Source: Maratus speciosus (taxonomy: Eukaryota; Arthropoda; Arachnida; Araneae; Salticidae). From it: 64,000 bases of DNA. The notes beneath the pieces are model-generated. The model did not search any database. It was not told the origin of the DNA and saw only the letters and a list, made by a program, of their open reading frames with translations. Position numbers and translations under genes: made by a program. The stretch covers positions 277,361,164 to 277,425,163 of the forward strand of contig OZ010799.1 in NCBI GenBank assembly GCA_963932465.1, given 5' to 3'. Positions within the stretch are counted from its first letter, which is position 1, and each line of letters begins with the position of its first letter. This document shows positions 46,031-57,487 of this stretch, piece by piece.

Positions 46031-46906
46031 CAGCGTGACCTCGAAAATCCGGCAACTTCAAAAATCCGGCCTCAAAGTCATTCCCCAACTCTTTTTTCCC
46101 TAGTCTGACTTATGGGCAAAAGAAAAATAGCAATTATTTACAAATTATAAACTTCGAGATCGAAAGCGACGGATTAACAGACAGCGAGATCGCTGACGCT
46201 GTGCTAAATAGAACCGCCGATAATACTATAAGCAATATATAGCAGCGCTGTAGTTAGCAGCTCAGAGGAACGACAACGAAGAGCCTGCAGAATTAAATGT
46301 TTCATTGGAAAAATACATAAATGTGACTGGAAAATTAATATTTGCTTTAGAGAAATAAGACTGTACTTCGAAATAGAGAGTCTTCACTTGCATAAAATCT
46401 AACAAAATCTTGTTAAAGAAGGGCAGAAAAAATTAAGCAAATAAAATTGACATTGATGTTTTGGAAATTACATGACGAGAAATGACTTCACTGTTTATTA
46501 GAATATTTTTTTATAACATAGAAAATAGCAATCAAAATAAATAATTCTTTAAATATTTAATTTTATCTTATTCTCATATAAATATTACTTGGTTAGGAAT
46601 TAAATTATGAGTAAAGACATCATTAAGAATATCGAAAGTACCGTAATTTCCGGCGTATAAGACGCGACTCAGATAATTCTTTTACCTACCAGGTTTTTTT
46701 AAAAAATAAAATGTGACTTTACTTCTGCTTGGCAGTTATTTTACTTAATTTTAAAAATAAAATTTACGGTTCGAAACAGACTAACTTACCCGCGGCTTAT
46801 ACGCCTGAAATTACGTACTTTTGATTTTCTTTCAAACATCCGGATTTTTCAAAAATATGACTTAGTCTCTGTCCCGGCGATGCCGGATTTTCGAGGTTAT
46901 ACTGTA
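46031..46906 (+). pseudogene. pogo/Tigger element, transposase C-terminal relic
   Basis: ACAGCGTGACCTCGAAAATC on the left pairs with GATTTTCGAGGTTATACTGT on the right, both next to TA. Inside, plus strand 46158-46220 reads ESDGLTDSEIADAVLNRTAD, then ASSEERQRRACRIKC and further tail fragments, consistent with the acidic C-terminal tail region of Tigger transposases. The catalytic domain is gone. A MITE at 46638-46818 is nested in its right half. Confidence 0.7.
46638..46818. mobile_element. 181 bp MITE nested in the pogo relic
   Basis: GTACCGTAATTTCCGGCGTA and TACGCCTGAAATTACGTAC are inverted ends. The motif GGCGTATAAG/CTTATACGCC recalls the MITE at 22007-22390, suggesting related families. 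Confidence 0.7.
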
Positions 46907-46909
46907 GTC

Positions 46910-48000
46910 GTTTAAGTTAACCAACATATTTGTGAAAAAAAAAATTACGAAATTTAAAAATTTTGTATGGCTGCAGTTTATAAGCTAGTTTATAGATATT
47001 TTTAGAAGAGACTAACGCTACCATGTGAAAAGAAAACCGACAACTTTCTAATCAAAACTAAGCGAACTACATATGACTTAAACTAAAGATATTTTTCTGC
47101 TTCCTAGACTGCACAAAATCCTCAGAAGCTCTCTAAACGTACGCTAAAGAAACATACTTACAGCTATAGAACAACAACAACAACAACAAAAAATACAGGT
47201 GAAGTTATGTGAAATCAAGTGAGCGAATGTTCTATTTTTTAAAATTGCTTCAAAGCAAAATCTATGGAAAATGCAAATAAAACTACAAGAAAAGGAATCA
47301 AGATCGCAATCATAAGACTGACAAAGATAAAGAAAAAGAAATTAATCTTAGGCACCAAGATATCAGTCGATCTTCGCACTTTTGTAAAACCTTACATGTG
47401 AGGTAATACCTTTTCCCTCTAGAACTGTATTTATTACTTCTGCATTGTGCGTGTCTGTCTAGTCAGATGGTTTTGTAGAAGAGATCTTCGAGCCGTAAGT
47501 GAAAAGGGAATTGTTTTTGAGAAGACGAAATAGAGCGGAAAGGGGATCTGTATTGAACATATCATTGAGTAAATAATCACTTCTGGAGTTTCCATAATAA
47601 TGCAATTTATGTTGCAGGAGCTATTCTTTATGAATTCAACCTATTCTTTATGAATTCTTTACATCGCGTAAATATACTAGGATTGTCATGAAAATTTTGT
47701 TATTCAGGTTCACTATAGATACAGAGGCGGCCAACCTATGGCACACTTATGACACACATAGAGTGATACAGAAAATAAAAATTCATACATGGAAATTAAT
47801 ACCTGAATTAAAATTTTCTCAATAGGAATTTTTTATATGTTTTACTTTAATAGCTTAAAATATTTATTCTTAATCTTAAGTTCATCTTAAACTGTTATTA
47901 TACAATATCTTTTTATAAAATAGTGAATAGCCATTTATGCGTTATTATTTAATTTATATTTATAAAAAGTAATTTATACACTTAAAATTAACAAACTATG
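46910..48000. other. No recognised feature
   Basis: AT-rich sequence with an (AAC)n run at 47168. A plus-strand stretch near 47290-47400 is open for about 40 codons and basic, but has no family resemblance. Confidence 0.4.
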
Positions 48001-48003
48001 ACA

Positions 48004-49230
48004 ACAAGTGGGTAAGTGTGATCACAGATCGCACAGAGGGTTTCGTTTAATATTTCTTTCAAAACACTATCCTTTTGCAAAATCTGTTAGCTCCACAATT
48101 CGCAACTAGGGAGTGCATTCTATTGTAAACAAACGTTTGCCCGACAAAACTCCGTTTTAGAACCTATTCGCACTTATATTAGTCGAGGAAATTGGACCCA
48201 TAAAACTTAAAATAGGAAAGCCCTCCTGGTCAAGTGGAAATAAAATATGAAAAGCTATTGTGCATAAAATGAAAGAGTGGCCGAAGGGTCGTCAAATGAT
48301 ATATCAGATGAGGGGTTTGGGTAAAAATTGACCCCCCCCCCCTCCCGGAGCCTTCAAGTGAAACTAGCTCGCTGTAGCTTCATTAGCGGCTAAGTTAGAA
48401 AAAATGCTTAAAAAACACAAGTTAGAGCCCAGAGGAGTCAATAATATAAGACTTTTTGAAAAATTTATCATTTGTCGTGTGATCACAAATGTTCAGCTAT
48501 AAGTATGCAAAATTTCATATCCCCAGCTTAATTAGGGCTCAGTTAGAAATAATTGCTTATAATACAGAAGTTGAAGAAGACTTTTTCAAACATTCATATT
48601 TTGTCTTATGATCTGACGCGTTCAGCTATAAGTATGCAAAAATTCATGTCTCCAATTTAATTAGGGGCTCAGTTAGAAAGAATTGATTAAAAAACACAAG
48701 CTGGAGTCCAAAGGGTTAAATATAAAACTTTTTCGAAAAAAAAAAATATTTTTCGTGTGGTCTCGGGTGTTCTGCTATAAGTATGCAAAATTTCATGTCT
48801 CCAACTTAATTATGGGTCTCATTTATAAATAATTGCTTAAAATATATATGTGGGAGCTCAAAGGGTTAAATGTAAGACTTTTTCAAGATTTTATAATTTG
48901 TCGCCTGGCTTCAGGTGTTCTGCGATAAGTATGCAAAATTTCAAATCTCCTATTTAATTATGAGCTCAGTTAGAAAGAATTGCTTAAAATACACAAGCTG
49001 GACTTCAAAGGGTGAAATATGAAACTTTTTTCGAAATTTATTATCTGTCGTGTGATCTGAAGTTTTCAGCTATAAGTATGCAAAATTTCAAGTCTCCAAT
49101 ACAATTAGGTGCTCTGTTAAAAAGAATTGATTAAAACACACAAGCCGAGTCCAAAGGGTTAAATATAAAACTTTTTCGAAATTTATTATTTGGCGTGTGA
49201 TCTGAGGTGTTTAGCTATCAGAATACAAAA
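48004..49230 (+). mobile_element. HINE-like repeat V, copy 2, with expanded minisatellite
   Basis: The 5' 230 bp match copy 1 (AAGTGGGTAAGTGTGATCAC; AGGGTTTCGT at 48037). From about 48450 to 49230 a module of about 145-155 bp is repeated five to six times, marked by GTTCAGCTATAAGTATGCAA and CTCAGTTAGAAAGAATTG. Copy 1 has a single such module. The microsatellite and terminal hairpin are missing, so the 3' end is lost. Confidence 0.65.
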
Positions 49231-49373
49231 TTGCTTGCAGTCAGTGGCAGCAAAAGAAATACTTTCTTTTATAAATGCTTCTTTATAACTCGAAACACAT
49301 ATTTGTGTCTTGTGGTTTCTAAACATAAAAATCCTTTTTCGCAATCATGCGTAACATGGACGTTATTGTATAT

Positions 49374-49885
49374 TTAACCCTTAAATGCCGGGTGTTGCTT
49401 TTCGGCAACATACCCAATTTATTGTCTAAAGTACTATTAGAATAATATTGAAGCTATAATGCCTAATGTTGCTAATAAAATACATTCTGAAAATATTATT
49501 ATTTTTATCATGTAGATGGCAACACTTGTGCTGTTTAAGAATAAAGATAGATTTATTTTTTCAATTGCTGCTACTTGTTCTTTTGGTTTTGTTTGGAAGC
49601 ATGCGAAATACCCTATTTTGTTCTGCAGTGAGCAAGTAAAATTTATTTCTTATTATAATTCCTAAAATTCTTGTGTGTTTAATATTATAGAATTTTATCA
49701 AGAAAAATTATTTTTCCAATTAAAGACCAGTATTGCCGATTAGTAAGAAACTGTTTTTTAGCCGTAAACCATACTCAAAACAAAATATGATTTTTTAAGT
49801 ATTTTTCCCATGATTTATTTAAAAAAATGAAAGCCGAAAAACATTATTACAATGATTTTTGAAAAATGAGGCATTTAAAGGTTAA
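49374..49885 (+). mobile_element. TTAA MITE N, unit A (512 bp)
   Basis: It runs from TTAACCCTTAAATGCCGGGT to GAGGCATTTAAAGGTTAA with TTAA at both borders. The same unit occurs inverted at 50300-50821. No gene inside. Confidence 0.85.
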
Positions 49886-49930
49886 GGAGGTACATTAAGG
49901 TATATTGGTATATTAAAAGGGCAGTGGACT

Positions 49931-49979
<49 letters not shown>

Positions 49980-50299
49980 TTATCATAGAGGTATGAAATT
50001 TTGTGGAAATATAAATTTCACTATAAGTGTATAGAACACTTTAAAAGAAATTTCCAATCTTATTATAATTTTAAGATATTAAAAAAAATTAATATTTTAA
50101 AACGAAATTTTAAAATACTCCATGCGTCACAGTTTTTGACATATTTCCTCGATTTTGTATTTTAATCACTACCCTATTACGAATTAATCTGTGCATCGAT
50201 TTTTTAATCCCTTGAATAGTTAATTTTTTAGAGATTTTTTTTCTGAATTCCATATCGATTTTCATCAAAAGTTTGCCTTTTAATAAGTTAAAAAGGAAA
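49886..50299. other. Spacer between the inverted MITEs
   Basis: About 414 bp with a T-run of about 45 at 49931-49974. Part is covered by a minus-strand 66-codon frame without recognisable features. Confidence 0.5.
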
Positions 50300-50821
50300 T
50301 TAACCCTCAAATGCCTGACTTTTCAAAAATCACTGTAATAATGTTTTTCGACTTTCATTTTTTAAATAAATCATGGGAAAAATACTTTAAAAAATCATAT
50401 TTTGTTTTAAGTACGGCGGTTTACGGCTAAAAAGCAGTTTGTTACTATTCGGCAATACTGGTCTTTAATTTAAAAAATAATTTTCCTTGATAAAATTCTA
50501 TAATATTAAACACACAAGAATTTTAGGAACTATAATAAGAAATAAATTTCACTTGCTCACTGCAGAACAAAATAGGGTATTTCGCAAGCTTCCAAATAAA
50601 CCAAAAAAGAACAAGTAGCAACAATTGAAAAAATAAATCTATCTTTATTCATAAACAGCACAAGTGTTGCCATCTACATGTTGAAAATCGATTTAATAAT
50701 ATTTTCAGAATGTATTTTATTGGCAACATTAGGCATTATAGCTTCAATATTATTCTAATAGTATTTTAGGGCCTAAATTGGGTATGCTGCGGAAAAGCAA
50801 CACCCGGCATTTAAGGGTTAA
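50300..50821 (-). mobile_element. TTAA MITE N, unit B (522 bp, inverted)
   Basis: Starts TTAACCCTCAAATGCCTGAC and ends CACCCGGCATTTAAGGGTTAA. It matches unit A over its whole length in reverse orientation. Confidence 0.85.
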
Positions 50822-50955
50822 ATTATCTTAATGAAGTCGAATTTTAAAATGCATGCACAGTTTCTTTGTAAGCTACATCAGGATTCTTCCTTATCAATTT
50901 CATGAATTTTGATAAAAAATTATGAACCATGGAGCATTTCAAAAATCTAACAAGT
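50822..50955 (+). repeat. Direct repeat with 51962-52095
   Basis: About 135 bp (CACAGTTTCTTTGTAAGC, ATCAATTTCATGAATTTTGA) repeated 1.14 kb downstream with few changes. Repeat Y and the hAT MITE lie between, so the pair may bracket a larger composite element. Confidence 0.65.
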
Positions 50956-51077
50956 TGGAAATTGCACGTCAAACGTGGCAAATGAGGTGCGTTCGTACTA
51001 TAATCTTATTAAGTAGTTTTATACTAAAGCTAGACTTTTCTGCCCAATGGCTCATTTATTACAAGACGACCATCAAT

Positions 51078-51885
51078 CAGGGATGGGTTTTTGCCGTGCC
51101 AGTGGCAGAAAATAGTTATAAATAACCGGTTTTAACTGGCAACAACAGGCAGAAACACATTTCGTGACATAATCTGAGACTTTTTTTAGTAGTAATCAAT
51201 TCCTTGAGTACATTTTATTCAGGATAAATAACAAAAAAAATATTGTAGATAGTTTTAATTAAAAAAACAAATTTGTGCTATTAAAAAAAATGAGTAATGT
51301 AACAGATGAATTTTTTGTTATAAAATGGTTGTGTAATTTTATATATAAACAATTATTAGAGTATTTTAAAATCTCGGTTTAAAAATCAAAATAGAAAACT
51401 ATATCCAATACATTAAACACTGAAAAGAAAAATAATCAATACTTACTCAAAATACTTTTCTGTAATTTAACATAATAATTTAAACTTATACAGCATCAGA
51501 TTACAATTATGAAATTATCTATTTTTCACGTGAAATAAAATAAGTTTTATATAAAATAAGTACATTTATATCATTTTGAAACTTTTTGCTACTTTGAATA
51601 ACATTCATAATCTTTAGTTTTAATTTCTAACTTAATTGTTTACATATCAAATACATGTGTGAATTATGAATCATTGCAAATTAAAGATCTTATTAGTTTT
51701 ATTTATTAATTTCTGGCAATTTTTGCCACTTACTGGCAGAAACTAGTTTCTGCCAGTTCTAGCATGGCAGATTTCTGCCATGCCAGCACTAGTTCTGGCA
51801 TGGCAGAAACTAGTTTCTGCCATGCCAGTTTTAACCGGTTACAACCGCTGGTTTTAACCACCCCGGCAGAAACTTGCCAACCCTG
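51078..51885. mobile_element. hAT MITE, 808 bp, exact 8-bp target duplication
   Basis: The left end CAGGGATGGGTTTTTGCC pairs with the inverse of the right end, CAGGGTTGGCAAGTTTCTGC. CCATCAAT is duplicated at 51070-51077 and 51886-51893. Subterminal TGGCAGAAACTAGTTTCTGCCA-type palindromes fill 51725-51835. The empty site is visible at about 44183 (ACCATTAATAGACTG). Confidence 0.92.
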
Positions 51886-52099
51886 CCATCAATAGACTGA
51901 GCGTAAAGTTGACGTCAGCTCGGAAGTCCTCAAAGTTACTGTTAAGCAATTAAAAATTAAATTAAATTGTCTTAATGAACTCGAATTTTAAAATGCATGC
52001 ACAGTTTCTTTGTAAGCAACATCGGAATTCTTCCTTATCAATTTCATGAATTTTGATAAAAAATTATGACCCATGTAGCATTTCAAAAATCTAAAAACG

Positions 52100-52640
52100 T
52101 TTAAGCATCAGTTTTTAGAAAAACAGATTTAAAGCATATTAAAGGGCCGGAAAATTGTTTATCTACAAAAATCAGACGCTTGTAATTTAGCGAAAAATAG
52201 TCGCATCTGCGTGCGGTTTTTCGCAAATGGTTCAGATCAAACTGGAAAATAATAATATGCACAAAAATATTGACATGACATCGCGGTCCTTAAGGAGTGC
52301 CGACGCGGCGTGCAACGCCGCCGCGCGTAACCTCCAACTAAATATGAAAAAGAACTAAGGATAAATTTCGAAACAATGCACGGCCTAAAAGTATAATTTG
52401 GAAGCTCTGGTGGAGACTCTAGGGCCATTCCAGAGTCGGAAGTACGAGGTTAAATATAACCTCCAGAAAAAGGGGCGCGTAAGGCATCCAAGAATTTTTT
52501 GGTTGCCCTATACTTCGATGTCACTTCACCGACTGGCGTAGGCAAAAACGGAGAATGTAAAGGCAGTAGGTACCAACGAGCACAGGAAAGCTATAGCATA
52601 AGGTAGCCAAGTCTATCTATCTCTAAACCTTAAAAAAAAA
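52100..52640. other. Unassigned, with a short GC-rich patch
   Basis: 52290-52335 (GCCGACGCGGCGTGCAACGC) is far more GC-rich than the surroundings. The minus 63-codon frame across it has no recognised motif. The segment to 52640 ends with an A-run and could be the 3' part of a retroelement. Confidence 0.35.
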
Positions 52641-52647
52641 CAAAGGG

Positions 52648-52760
52648 GGCCACATAGCTCACTAATTTAGATGTCAAGCCTAGTGCGCATTACAGGTCGC
52701 GGGTCTCCCAGCTTTCGCACAAACCGCACAAAAACTTGAGAGGGTGACAAAAATAATTTT
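52648..52760 (+). repeat. Possible tRNA-derived SINE head
   Basis: CATAGCTCACTAATTTAGATG resembles a Pol III A box, and GGTCGCGGGTCTCCC about 40 bp later resembles a B box, at tRNA-like spacing. The cloverleaf is degraded. It follows an A-run directly, as SINEs often do in arrays. Confidence 0.45.
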
Positions 52761-54137
52761 AGCTTTTTTGGGTCGATTTCTGCTCAAATAAAGGTCCACG
52801 GTTCCCAAGTGGCACGCTGCAGATAAATTTTGGCACGACATAGATTCAGGTTCTACATCAAAAGATAGTAGAATTTTACAAAATGCGTTAATCAGTCTAG
52901 ATGTTGTCTCTGTTTATCTGAATTTGATTTGTTCGATTGGTTGTCATTGTCATACAGATTGAAAAAATTGAAATATAACTAGCTTAATACATCAAAATCA
53001 ATCTCAAGATTGGCTCTCAAAATTTTTAGAATAAGAGAGAATTAGGAGATTATCGTAAAAGAAAGATTAAAAAGCATTGTAAGCAAAAATGACGATGGTA
53101 TAATTATAACAACTTGGAATTCAATTCCAGATACTAAAAGTTGTAGATATTTTGACAATTTTTTTCGGAAATAAATAATATGAAAAATTCAGGTAAAAAC
53201 ACTTCTCAAATGAGTCCAATTCAACTTGTATTCTTTCAAAAATAACTAAGTACGAAGCTGATATAAATTATTTGTCATCTAAGGTCAGACAAAGGAAATA
53301 ATATTTTTGAAATAAATTTCTAAGGTATATCATCAAATGTTACCCATATTTTTTTGTGCTAAAAAAAATTTAAGTTATTTTGATTCATTATTATTTGATC
53401 CATCAATTTTTTTTATTATTGACACGTCATGATCACGTAAAATATTTTTTTTGGAAAAATTTGGCACGTGGATGCGAAAACATTCTTCGCCCCTGCTATA
53501 GAATGTTCGGTTTTGAAAACGAAATGTGTAGCATCATAGTTCGTTTACAGGGACCCTCAAACGAATTCTCTCACATTAAGGTAGGTCTATGGGGGAAAAA
53601 TCGTTTGTGAAGTATTTTAATGATGTTACACTATTTCAAACATAATGTAATTTATATATATCACTAAGTTGCACTACAAGATGTTAGCTACAGATTAGAG
53701 TATGCATCACATTCATCGAGAAAAATTTGGCTTTTAGAATCAAAAGAAATTTTCTAAAAATTCCCAATAGAAGCCGAGATACATGATTCAACCAACCAGA
53801 GTACATAAAACGCTCTCGAAAACAGAATTCAATCCATCAGGCTACACAGAACGTTCTCAACACATGCCTGTCGCCAAATGAAAGAATGTCACCAAATTTG
53901 GCGAAATTTTGGCGAAAGAATTGGCTTTCAGAATCTGAAGGAATTTTATAGACTGTTATAAAATAAAATGCTTTATAGCAATAATACAGCGAGAATTTAT
54001 GGTTATATCGAGTTTAACGCAACGCTAATTTCGTTTCGCGTTATAAACGTGAAACGAAGACGTCACGTTTCGTTCGCGTCGTCGTCGTTCGGGGGGAAGA
54101 CGCGAGCATAGCTCGCTCTTCCCCGCTCGTTATTTAA
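52761..54137. other. Degraded repeats, no gene
   Basis: It contains TGGCACG-rich sequences at 52811 and 53462, a Tc1-like end at 53550 (ACAGGGACCCTCAAACG), local repeats around TTTGGCGAAA at 53900, and a GC-rich block with hairpin GGGGAAGACGCGAGC/GCTCGCTCTTCCCC at 54092-54123 preceded by CGTTTCG inverted repeats. The hairpin resembles a Helitron 3' end but no CTRR follows directly. Confidence 0.4.
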
Positions 54138-54564
54138 GCTGATCAGTCGTATAAAAAATTTTTTTACTGCCGTGCCAAAATATATTGCATGCTTTAGAAA
54201 TCATCGAACTGTAATACAACCTACACTTCCAGAATTAAAAGTTAAATCAAAATACAGTTCTGTTCTTCCATAAATTTGTGTTACTATTAATTACAAATTT
54301 CAGTTGCGTAAGTTCGGTATAATTGCGTTTGACCTTAAAAAAAAAAGTCATTAGTGATCTCAGAAAAGATATAATAACCTTGCAGTTCTAAATGACCGTT
54401 GTTATTTAATAATTAATTAATTGATTATATGTCGGTTTATTATTTAAACCAGTGATTCTCAACCTGTGTGCCGCGGCACAGTAGTGCGCCACAGTAGTAG
54501 ATTTAGTATCACAAATTTCCTTTAATTGGGAGATTTTTTACTTCTCTTACTCATTTTAAGAGTA

Positions 54565-57487
54565 CAGTCAATCAGGGTAACTTTGATCCGCATTTTCTCT
54601 ATTTTCACATGCCACAATGCCACACTCTTATTTGAAGAATATTGTCGCAACCAGGGGCATAAAAGAGAAGAAATGATCCTAAATTATTTTCTGATTATAA
54701 AAAATTAAGGAATAATAAGGATAAAAGCAATAAAAAATAGATTTTTAGCCTGGTTCAAAGTTACACAGCCATTTAGGGTAACTTTGCACCATATGATAAA
54801 TTTTTATATAAAATAATTAATTATAAAAAAAGTGTTGTAGTCAGGACAACTTTAAACACCAAAAAATGTTTTCAGATATGTAAAGACTGCGAATTTACAT
54901 TTCCCAACATCACAAGATTTGTATAATTTATGATGTTACAACAAATATCAGGCATAAGAAAAGTGGAAGAAGAGAACCATGAACGTTTAGAAAAAAAAAA
55001 AAACTTGTTTATTGTTCGTATAAAACATAAAAATGCAGTGAAAAACAATTTTCAATGTTTTAACTCTATAATATATCCATAGTTACAGTAATACATACAA
55101 GTGCTAGCATTATTCAAACTAGAATAAAAAACGTCGAACGTATGAAATGTCAAATTTGAGTAGCTCCGTCCCTAATCACGCATCTAAATTAATTTTATGT
55201 ATTTTACACATTATTTACATTAAACAAAAAAATAATTTGAAGAACAAATTTAAAAAAAAATATTTATTTCCTACATTGTTTAAGCCCGAGAAGGGACAGA
55301 TATTAAGTTATTTCAGACAATTAGTTCTACATTTAATGTTAAATTTTTGTAACAAATTAGTTAAGCCAATTGAAGATTAAAAAATAAAAATAAAATTCAT
55401 ACAATATGATACTTAAAACACCCTAAAAAATTAGATTCCGTTCAAATGAAATCGAAATAAATGTTAGACTTCTTCCATTTTTAATTGAAAATATTTGTAT
55501 TGCAGATTTTGTATTATGTTTATGAAAATTGTGCATAAAATGATAAGATGCATGCAAAATACAAAACTTTAAAAAAGCCTAAGATTTATTTCGATTTCAT
55601 TTGAACAGAATCTAATTTTTTAGGGTGTTTTAAGTATCATATTGTATGAACTTTATTTTTATTTTTTAATCTTCAATTGGCTTAACTAATTTGTTACAAA
55701 AATTTAACATTAAATGTAGAACTAATTGAATGAAATAACTTAATATCTGTCCCTTCTCGGGCTTAAACAATGTAGGAAATAGATATTGTTTTTTTAATTT
55801 GTTCTTCAAGTTATTTTTTTTGTTTAATATGTCAAGTTTTTTAATAACTACTGCACTCAGACGAACGCATTTCAAAATTAATAGAGAGTATCATCATCAG
55901 GTATGTGGTATTGCATCACAATGTGGGATGCAGCTTACCAATGTGTAATTCAAAATGTTTCACCACTGTAGTAATGCAGGTTACGGTAATTTGGACAAAA
56001 ACTTCTAATCTGAACGTAAAGAATCTATAATCAAAACATAAAAAATTAACTTCACTTAAATTTAGATAACTTATTTCCCACTCAGGAACGCTATGAAAGT
56101 AAATGTGAATTGTGTTGAATCCTTAATGCTAATATTATACAATATTATAGCTGTGATACAGTAAAAAAAAAATAAAAATAAAAGTTTTACTTAAACCTTT
56201 ACTTTAAACCTTATTCTCTCCCAAGGGGTGATGTAAACACATCAGAAAATTATTACCTAAGTTTAACTTGGGCTATAAATAGTTTTCATCTCGGAAAAAA
56301 AATACATTTTAAAATTTAAGTTATGTAATTCCCCACTAAGTTCGCTACCTGCGTAAAAATGGCTATCCATTAGAAACTTTTTACTAAAATATAAACTTGA
56401 CCAAAGCAAAATCTTATTCTGAAAATATCCTTTTTATTTCCATTATGACGCCATATTCACCTTTTTAATTTTTGAAGAAAAAAAAAACTAGCTCAATTTA
56501 ATATTTCACGTGAAAATCTTTCAACTAAAAAGAAATAAATTATTATTACGGCTTTTGAAATTTTTGCAGCAATGAAGTAAAAATGTTACATTTTCTATGA
56601 AAAATGTCCGTTGATTTTCAATGAAAAAAGCGAAAATTGGAATTATTAAGAAAAATATTTGAATAATGTAAAAAAAAAATTGGCCCATGTTTCTCTCTGG
56701 GTTATAATTCACCCATATGCAAAGGCATTTTACCATTCGTTTTGACCCTGACGTCAGGCAAACGTTTTTACACTTTAAATTTATAATATCATTATAATTA
56801 GTAAATCATAAAAAATGAGTGGCATCAGGGACAAAAAAGGTGGGAAGAAAAAATGAAAAAGTTATGATCTCCATAGGCTTTTTAATGTTAAATTAACATT
56901 GAGAAGTGATACTGGAAATAAATAAGTATTGCGCTGCCGCGCAATACTTAAATGTCATATCTAATGCACACTTTCGGCATTTATATAAAATATACGTGCA
57001 AATATGGGAAATTTTCGACAGTAGCATCTATAATCAGTAAATTATAAACATCAGTGTAACTTTGAGCCAGCTCAAAGTTACCATGAAAATGCGGTAAAAT
57101 GCTAGTCCCTTCTTATTTTACATTTTATTAACTATTAATAAATAAATAATCACAAAATATTAACACATTTACAACATTTAGATAATAATATGTGTGATAA
57201 ATGAGTATATTGTTACTTACTATGAAAATTTAATTGGATTACAACTTCAAACCAGCATTCAAAATTAACTTGAAAACAGTACTTCACAAAAATAGTTAAA
57301 TGATGCAATTAATTGCGCATAATGTTGCTAATTTTTTGTCTAAAATGAAGAGTAGAAATACCAGTTTATAACCTTGCCAACAGAGCACAGTTCTGGAGTT
57401 CATTTAGTGTTTTAGAGTAAAAAATATTGAAAAATAGGAGGTGGTGCAAAGTTAAACCCCGTGGTTCAAAGTTACCCTGATTGACTG
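54565..57487. mobile_element. TA-target DNA element nested in the hAT, 2.9 kb
   Basis: CAGTCAATCAGGGTAACTTT and AAAGTTACCCTGATTGACTG are inverted ends, each flanked by TA (54563-54564, 57488-57489). GGTAACTTTG or its inverse recurs inside both ends (near 54779, 57057, 57082, 57465), likely transposase-binding repeats. No transposase could be recognised; 55880-57040 is AT-rich without features apart from a small GCGCTGCCGCGC palindrome at 56932. Confidence 0.8.
55219..55830. repeat. Inverted duplication with an open frame in both arms
   Basis: Arms 55219-55463 and 55583-55830 are nearly identical. In each, read inward from the outer end, an open frame contains KKNNLKNK, FPTLFKPEKGQILSYF and LHLMLNFCNKLVKPIED before the stop (plus 55147-55380; minus 55875-55666). 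The two differ by only a few residues. I do not recognise the protein. Confidence 0.75.

Noticed and set aside
54092..54137. Helitron 3' end at the GGGGAAGACGCGAGC hairpin
   Set aside because: The hairpin is clear, but no CTRR follows at the right distance and no 5' TC partner was found.
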